Part shown: one piece after another, positions 7,754-13,016 of the stretch
How the letters are laid out: each line of letters starts with the position of its first letter
Position numbering within the stretch: the stretch's first letter is position 1
Made by a program: the position numbers and the translations under genes
The notes under the pieces: generated by a model
What the model saw: the letters and a program-made list of their open reading frames with translations, nothing else
What the model was told of the DNA's origin: nothing
The model's database searches: none
Source: Ochromonadaceae sp. CCMP2298
Lineage: Eukaryota; Sar; Synurophyceae; Ochromonadales; Ochromonadaceae
Direction: 5' to 3'
NCBI GenBank assembly: GCA_026770595.1
Contig: MU633887.1
Location: 7,501 to 20,516, forward strand
DNA: 13,016 bases

Positions 7754-7896
7754 AGAACAAGACTGACGGGACGATGCCCAGTAGTTTCTTCTGTTGCGTG
7801 CGCTCACAGCACGTACACGATGCAGTCGGCGCCGACACATCTGCCTTGGGATAACCGTTGATCAGTCTAACGTCTCTAGTTCATTCTGTCCTTGTC
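7754..7896. other. Compositional junction between GC-rich block and viral cassette
   Basis: No gene is seen here. To the left the DNA is GC-rich with introns. To the right it is near-balanced and densely coded. The switch falls roughly between 7750 and 7900. No inverted repeat or target duplication could be identified, since the other end of the cassette is outside the window. Confidence 0.45.
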
Positions 7897-8109
7897 ATGG
7901 CACAGATGAACTCTATGGAGATACGCAGTGCCTCTCCTGATTGCAACTTTACTGTGACTCTTGAGGCGCTTGATCAGATGTTTTGGCACTTGATTAGACA
8001 ATTGAGCGCAGAAGAGTCGATCCCGATAGACCCCGACCTGACCCTCGCCGAGGTGTTTCACAATCTTGAGGAAATGGGTTACTACTTAAGAATATCTCAC
8101 GATGCTTAA
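7897..8109 (+). CDS. Small viral protein, unrecognised
   Basis: From ATG 7897 (MAQMNSMEIRSASPDCNFTV) the product is 70 aa. It is acidic and probably helical, with segments such as LEALDQMFWHLIRQL and LAEVFHNLEEMGYYL. No transmembrane segment or metal motif is present. The frame extends a little upstream to a TTG, but ATG 7897 is the natural start. Its TAA overlaps the ATG of the next gene by 8 nt, a compact arrangement typical of small DNA viruses. I do not recognise the family. Confidence 0.55.
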   Translation: MAQMNSMEIRSASPDCNFTVTLEALDQMFWHLIRQLSAEESIPIDPDLTLAEVFHNLEEMGYYLRISHDA

Positions 8110-8554
8110 AAGAGATATCATGTGCAACCACGACGAACTCGATGCCGAAACCAATGCGTATTACGAAGGTTCCCTAATCTGTACCTCATGCGGGCTCCAG
8201 CTGCGTCGGGGTCAACTCGTCTCGGAACCCCCCCGGACGCAGCCTCACCATGCCCCGCTCGTATCAACGGGGTACGACCGGTCGCTCTTCTTTCTCCGCC
8301 ACTTGCGAGGAACCAATCTATCACAGGACGATATCTATAGAGCGGTGCGCGTGTATCGAGAATTTGCCGCGTGCTTTGTCAGTAAGATCCGCCCCTTTGT
8401 CAAGAGAAAGTACATCTTGCCCAACAGCTTCCTTGCTAATCGCATCCTTATCGATGTTCTGAAAATCCCCGTGCCCGATGAGCTCAAGACACCGCGGATT
8501 TTGACAAACTTCTCAATTATTTGGGACTTCTTTCTGAGCGATTATGTTTTGTAA
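8102..8554 (+). CDS. VLTF3-like late transcription factor (zinc ribbon)
   Basis: A 150-aa protein with candidate zinc ligands C8, H10, C27 and C30 (CNH ... CTSC) near the N-terminus. A helical region follows (YDRSLFFLRHLRGTNL, then DDIYRAVRVYREFAAC). The end (YILPNSFLANRILIDVLKIP and PDELKTPRI...IWDFF) follows the VLTF3 pattern known from poxviruses and giant viruses, in which Y.R..HF precedes a conserved helical block. VLTF3 proteins activate transcription of late genes, mainly capsid genes, and the capsid gene follows directly 44 nt downstream. The ATG overlaps the previous stop; ATG at 8120 (MCNHDEL) is an alternative start. The assignment rests on pattern similarity, so it is probable rather than certain. 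Confidence 0.6.
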   Translation: MLKRDIMCNHDELDAETNAYYEGSLICTSCGLQLRRGQLVSEPPRTQPHHAPLVSTGYDRSLFFLRHLRGTNLSQDDIYRAVRVYREFAACFVSKIRPFVKRKYILPNSFLANRILIDVLKIPVPDELKTPRILTNFSIIWDFFLSDYVL

Positions 8555-8598
8555 CAAATAATAACAACTTGCTCGTTGTCACCACCACTTGTCCAAAA
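8555..8598 (+). promoter_or_regulatory. Probable major capsid gene promoter/leader
   Basis: A 44-bp spacer between the VLTF3-like stop and the capsid ATG, starting with an AT-rich caaataataacaac. The position suggests a late promoter or leader. No known consensus was confirmed. Confidence 0.3.
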
Positions 8599-9951
8599 AT
8601 GTTTAACCCCGAGATAAACCAGACCCTACCCACCGAGCTCTCTTACCCAGAGTTATCGACCCTGCCCGCGATGAAGAGGACGCAGATGACCCTGACTCCG
8701 GACGGTACTTCGGTGTTTACGGCACAGGGCCAGGTCTGCAGATTTGTGTGTCCAAGTTACCGGGGATGGGACGAATTCTCTCAGGGGTCGATTTCGGCGC
8801 GGTTGACGGTTGCTGGAGGCAATAACGCAAACGCGGGTAATGTGAATGGGACTTCAGTTCCGACGGAATCCTATGCTCTCACTCCGAATGGGTATGGCTG
8901 TTTTGAGACACTGGCGGTGTCTATAGGTGGCACGCAGGTTGAAAATATAAGTCAGCCCGCGCTAATTTTCCAAGCCCTTACCGAGGCATGTTCTTCAAAT
9001 GCCGAAATGAACGTAAAGGCCATGATCTGGGGTACCGATCGCGATGCATCAGGTATAACAACCGGTCACGTCTTCAACGGTTTCGATCTACCCGGAAACA
9101 ACAAGGTCCTTACCATATCAATTCCTCTCGTGGGCTTCCTTGCCGATCTCGGGAGCGCGATTCCGGCAACGAGCGAGATCGAGATTACTCTGACCATAGC
9201 CGACATAATCGGTAGGATAACTAGTTTAGGCGGAACCGCTCCTGTCTCCTTCGTGCTTGACCGTTTGACATTCCAGTACGACCTCCTTGAAACCGCAGAC
9301 CTCTCGTACTTCAACAAAATTACCTCCGCCCCCCTGAGCCTGAAGACGTCGACATGGCTTTACAGTTCCATGCAACTTCCGGTCAACACATAGGGCTCCG
9401 TCGATCTGAACGTCTTGGCGCGGGCACAGTCGTGCAAGAAGATCCTGATGAGGGCATCATCATCCCACGACCCACACACGGGCATTGACGGGTCAATTAA
9501 TCCCAACATCCGCGCGGTCAGCATGTATGTCGGATCGGTGAGCTACCCCCAGACCCCTCTTGACACGAGCAGCCCCTCGATTGTAAGGCACGCGCTATAC
9601 CGTGTCTTTGGTGCTGCAAACAGTCACCAACTGGTTGGGTCGGTGGCTCCGTTCAATTTTGCAAAGCGCGACACCGTAGACTTATTGCACAATGCAGTTG
9701 CTCCCACAACTGACTTTTTGACACGCGTGACCGCCTCGGCTAACTGGATGTGCGCATTCGATTTGGAAACTTGCGCATCCAACAAGAACAGCCTCTTCCA
9801 GGGAACCGCCTTGACCAGCAGCAGCGCCAGTTATATGCGTCTGGAAATCGCCAACGCCTTGAGATACGATAACACCGTGCACTTCCTCGTCCACTGTGAC
9901 GCCGTCCTCGTCATCGATGCCCAGTCGGGTACCGGGCGTCTGATCTACTAA
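8599..9951 (+). CDS. Major capsid protein, double jelly-roll type, with an in-frame TAG
   Basis: From ATG 8599 (MFNPEINQTL) one frame runs to TAA at 9949-9951, 450 codons, broken only by TAG at 9391-9393 (codon 265). The pattern is that of polinton-like virus and NCLDV double jelly-roll capsids. An N-terminal strand-rich domain has NGYGCFETLAVSIGGTQVEN at about residues 98-117. The first jelly roll ends near VLDRLTFQYDLLE, and SMYVGSVSYPQTPLD plus HALYRVFGAAN mark the second. Hexon-like trimers of such proteins form the icosahedral shell. Flanking sequence on both sides of the TAG is well conserved in style and in the same frame, so this is one gene. The TAG is a nonsense mutation (CAG, AAG or similar), an error, or recoding. 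The gene abuts the penton gene tail-to-tail with no gap. Confidence 0.82.
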
Positions 9952-10624
9952 TCACCGGCTAGTCAGCGTGAGCGTCATGGACCATGGAATCCCGCGTAAA
10001 TTAAGAAGGACCCCCCTGTCGTCGACCAATTCAACCGAGAGCGTATGCAGGTCGTGCGCCACGAGAATTTCCGACTCGAGATCCCCCGCATAAAATATCG
10101 GCTCAAAGGCGGGTGCATGGACAGGAATATTACACAGCACATCCGAGCGTCTGTCGGCCGTAGAAAAGTTGGCGGTGTCCAGCCCGGGAGTGCGGACGAA
10201 AATATTTTGGGTGTAGATCATGTTCGCGGATCGGGGAAACTCGCCATTTAAATTTACCACCCCCGCGTCAAACCCCATTAAAACTTACGCGATCCAGCGT
10301 TCCCTCGATGTTTCCGAGTAGCGTGAATTTACCGGTCGTGTTACTAAACGTTATCTCGATCGGAGCAAGGGCCTTCATCAGTTCGATCGCCGTGTACTGC
10401 CCATCGGGTACGGTCGTAACTGCAACGTTGACAGATAGAGTTCCGCCGACGACGTTGTACCATGAGTGGAAGAGTTGGACGTTGTTCACTTGTATAAACG
10501 TCTGCGTTGTCTTTGAAGTATCGTGAGTGTGCATTTCGTTACTGAGGTCGAACTGCATTTGGCTTAGCATACTCCCATTCTTGCGAGCAGCGATCGTTTG
10601 GGAGCTCAGAAAGATACGCTTCAT
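9952..10624 (-). CDS. Penton-type minor capsid protein, frame-broken near 10275
   Basis: Two minus-strand frames belong together: 10624-10268 (118 aa, MKRIFLSSQTIAARKNG) and 10278-9952 (108 aa, ending at TGA). The first half has NVQLFHSWYNVVGG and DGQYTAIELMKAL. The second ends with LSVELVDDRGVLLNLRGIPW followed by SMTLTLTSR. This DG-x-Y...EL and D-x-x-G-x-x-x-x-L-x-G-x-x-W ending is what I expect of vertex proteins of polinton-like viruses and virophages, single jelly-roll pentamers that close the capsid vertices. The halves meet at a GGGG run near 10272-10275, and one base must be skipped. A perfect splice donor GTAAGT at 10288 and an AG at 10240 would alternatively remove 49 nt in frame. 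Its position beside the capsid gene supports the call. Confidence 0.7.
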
Positions 10625-10649
10625 TGTTTACTCAAGAGCAAAAGAGAGC
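10625..10649. promoter_or_regulatory. Divergent promoter spacer, penton and fibre genes
   Basis: Only 25 bp separate the ATG of the minus-strand penton gene from the plus-strand fibre ATG at 10650. Any late promoter elements must therefore be very short or lie inside the genes. No motif was recognised. Confidence 0.3.
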
Positions 10650-12651
10650 ATGTTTGGATATGAAAGCATACATAGTTGGTCGATGAGCGGGGTAAAGACG
10701 ATCTCTGACGGATACAGCGTGATGAGCGGCGGCACTTTGGTCGGGCTCAGCAGTATCAGTGCGGCGTCTGTCGTCCGCTGAAATTGAAGCCAACACCGCC
10801 GGAATTGCTTCCAACGCCACCGCCATCGCCACCAACGCCACCGCCATCGCTTCCAACGCCACCGCCATCGTCACTAACACCAACGCCATCGTCACCAACG
10901 CTGCATCCATCGACACCATCACTGCCGCACTATCAAATCCAGTGTCGCGACTGATCACCCAAGACCCGGGCCTTCCCGGTTCGAACTCTCTGGTGGCGTC
11001 TGCGTTTTCCGGCAACATTAATGTGGGCGGGGTGGCGACGCTGGCTGAGGTGCGGTGCGGAGATGTGGTGATGGACACCGGTGCAGTGATCGTCCAGGGG
11101 GGTGGTAACACGAACTGGAATCTGCTAGGAAACACACAGGTCACGACACTGGAAGTTCTCGATCGGCTCGTTCTTCCACCAGATATCGTCGTGGCGGGCA
11201 GTCGTCATACTTCTGATATCGTACTAGACAATGCGAGCATCCAGCAGACGAATACACGAGGGGAGATCAATACGTTCACGGCCACCGACTTTTACAGTGG
11301 AAACGTGCGTCTCAGCAACAATCTCATCATGCTCGGTGGAAACGCTGCCCTCACGAATGTGACGGTAACGGGCTCGTGCAATTTACCGGCCTTCACCTCC
11401 CCGTCCCTGAATGCTAAACTGAATGCGGCGAATCCGACGGCGACCGGTACCTTTACTCTGTCGAACGGCACCAATGCCTGCCGTCTGACCCACACCGGTG
11501 GCAACGAGACCCTGATTGACTCGACGGGGACGTTGCGAGTAAGGACGACGCCGAGCAATATCACGAATCTCATGGTGACGGGGGCGGGAGATCTGACCGT
11601 CCGAGGTCGCATATACTCGCCGACAATAACCGACCTTCAGACCGCCGTCTCCGTGGACACCCAGACCGCTCTTAACAACAAGATGAATCGTTTGGGGCCT
11701 GTCACTTTTCAGGCAACAAGCGGGTCCGATAATGGGGCGCTGTATCTTGACTTCAACAACCTAGGAGGGCACGCGGATTATGATAGCAGGATCTTCAGCA
11801 ACGGTGGGGCGAGTGAGGCGCCGGGACAAGGCGAGCTCACATTTACAAGTAAAAAAAGCACGTTCAACGGTGATCTAGCCGGACCGACGATCACCGCGTT
11901 GCAAGCCACCGACAACGCTCTCGGGTCAAGGGTCACTGCTGTCGAAGCCGAAATCGTGACCCTTCAAGCAGATACCACGCTAGAGACCCGGGTCGAAGCC
12001 GAAATCGCGACCCTCCAAGCCACCGACGCCGCTCTCGAGACAAGGATCGGCGCGGTGGAAGCCGAAATCGCCAGCAACAGTGGTACGCTAGCAATCGCTG
12101 GTGAACTGTTATATCCCAACACGGCAACTGCGATTTTTACCCCGCCCTCTCTCGACGTCGATCCACCCGCCGAACAATCGGGACTCGTCATCACGATCGA
12201 CCCCCGATTCTCGCGTAGTGTTACCGCATCATTGCCGTCGGTGATCTCTCGTGACTGGTTCAATATAGCAGCTGGCCCTAATGTTATCAACGTCTGGACC
12301 GTCCGCCTGACCGGGCCAACGTTCCGGGTAACAAAGGACGGAGTCACGTGGGCGTCAGGAGTGTGTGGGACCACGGACACATTACCGAAGCAAGTAGCGG
12401 TGAACAAGGGGGTTTCTCAGGTCACCACGTCCATCCAAATCTACATGACGAATATGACGTGCGATTTTCTGCCAGACAACAATGCATCAGCAGCCGTCTA
12501 CGAAATCTTGTTCACTCCCGTTTACACGAGCGTCATTTCGGGGCCGGCCGGATCCGTGACAAGGGCGCAGGGATTCTTGCTCAATTCCCCTATCAGCGGG
12601 TTTCGAGCGAGCACCGGTGGCACCATTCACCGGCATCGTCAGTGTACATGA
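10650..12651 (+). CDS. Fibre-like trimeric stalk protein, frame-broken near 10770
   Basis: An ATG at 10650 opens a frame of 43 aa (MFGYESIHSW..., ending GLSSISAASVVR). The frame one base further, open from GTG 10759 to TGA 12651 (630 aa), has no early ATG. The two parts probably form one protein of about 665 aa. After the join come 7-residue repeats (ASNATAI, ATNATAI, VTNTNAI) typical of trimeric stalks with polar core layers. A long beta-rich body rich in T, N and G follows. A second coiled coil, rich in LQATD and VEAEI, lies at 11881-12080, followed by a C-terminal head. Such proteins form spikes at the vertices of small DNA viruses and may bind the host; this is inferred from architecture. 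Codon composition matches the capsid genes. The C-terminal 20 residues may be in the wrong frame. Confidence 0.62.
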
Positions 12652-12727
12652 ATCATTTACGAAACCTTTAAAATGGTAGTGGCATAGCACAACCTTTACT
12701 TTAGGTGAATCATTTACGAAACCTTTA
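12649..12727. repeat. 22-bp direct repeat at 57-bp spacing
   Basis: The motif from 12649-12670 (TGAATCATTTACG then AAACCTTTA) recurs exactly at 12706-12727. The first copy overlaps the end of the fibre gene. Related ACCTTTAC words are scattered between here and the right edge, linking it to the 75-bp array. Confidence 0.8.
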
Positions 12728-12745
12728 CTTTTTGACTCAGCAATG

Positions 12746-13016
12746 GTAAAGGAAACCTTTACTAAACATTTACCTACGAGGGTTAGTTCGGGTAACCCGG
12801 CAGCGGGGTTACCGGAGGTGTAAATGAAACCTTTACTAAACCTTTACCTAGAGAGGGTTAGTTCGGGTAACCCGGCAGCGGGGTTACCAGAGGTCTAAAT
12901 GAATCCTTTACTAAACATTTACCTAGAGAGGGTTAGTTCGGGTAATCCGGCAGCGGGGTTACCAGAAGAGTAAATGAATCCTTTACTAAACATTTACTTA
13001 AAATAGGTTAATTCTG
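12746..13016. repeat. 75-bp tandem array with paired hairpins
   Basis: The word GGTTAGTTCGGGTAA starts at 12781, 12856 and 12931, giving a 75-bp period and three clear copies. A diverged fourth copy reaches the window edge. Each unit can form GGTAACCC (7-nt loop) GGGTTACC, for example at 12791-12813. It also has (G)TAAATG ... CATTTA(C) about 14 bp apart. In the third unit the first stem has C to T, which keeps pairing as G-T. No gene is seen here. The repeats could be terminal or replication-related, or could serve transcription termination. Confidence 0.85.

Noticed and set aside
7376-7840. Arg/Cys-rich minus-strand frame opposite the Ala-rich gene
   Set aside because: Composition is explained by reading alanine codons in antisense.
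10632-11144. Minus-strand 170-aa frame rich in VALVAMAV repeats, like a membrane protein
   Set aside because: It is the antisense of the heptad-repeat part of the fibre gene; the repetition is inherited from it.
12746-13016. CRISPR array
   Set aside because: The repeats are contiguous 75-bp tandem units without unique spacers, next to eukaryotic-virus genes.
1-13016. tRNA or rRNA genes
   Set aside because: No cloverleaf with a GGTTCRA-type arm or conserved rRNA segment was recognised by eye on either strand; a covariance-model scan would be needed to exclude them.

Overview
The window looks like eukaryote-associated viral DNA, probably a protist or algal contig carrying endogenous or assembled viral sequence. 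It has two parts that differ in composition. Bases 1 to about 7.75 kb are strongly GC-rich. They contain at least one gene with spliceosome-type introns (GT..CAG, pyrimidine-rich 3' ends), CT and CA microsatellites, alanine-rich low-complexity coding and an AATAAA signal. Bases from about 7.86 kb to the right edge are less GC-rich and very compactly coded. They read as the structural cassette of a small double-jelly-roll DNA virus, most like a polinton-like virus (PLV).

GC-rich part. On the minus strand there are three tightly packed genes: an unrecognised helical protein (3181-2711), a WD40-repeat protein (2759-1166, one frame break) and a poxvirus/giant-virus-type Holliday junction resolvase (1153 to beyond the left edge). 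The first pair overlaps by 49 nt and the second pair is 12 nt apart. On the plus strand there are an armadillo-repeat protein (3384-4658), whose C-terminus runs into a two-copy 162-bp repeat, and a SNF2-type helicase (5326-7096, two clear introns, one in-frame TAG and one possible frame break). An Ala-rich coiled-coil protein (7145-7693) follows the helicase. The gene packing and the resolvase suggest that this half is itself giant-virus-derived, or a giant-virus insertion, although introns and GC also fit a GC-rich host. That is an inference.

Viral cassette. The plus strand carries a small 70-aa protein (7897-8109), a VLTF3-like zinc-ribbon late transcription factor (8102-8554) and a major capsid protein (8599-9951, one in-frame TAG). 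The minus strand carries a penton-type minor capsid protein (10624-9952, one frame break). A trimeric-fibre-like protein follows on the plus strand (10650-12651, one frame break near its start). The cassette is followed by an intergenic repeat region with a 57-bp-spaced direct repeat and a 75-bp tandem array. Each 75-bp unit can form two hairpins. No packaging ATPase, protease, integrase or polymerase is inside the window, so the virus is only partly seen.

Together the right-hand genes would build a capsid (shell, vertex and spike) and activate late transcription. The left-hand resolvase and helicase are DNA-processing functions. Many genes carry exactly one lesion, and the simple frame breaks all need one base skipped forward. 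This means decay of an integrated copy, single-base sequencing insertions, short introns in some cases, or recoding; the sequence alone does not decide.
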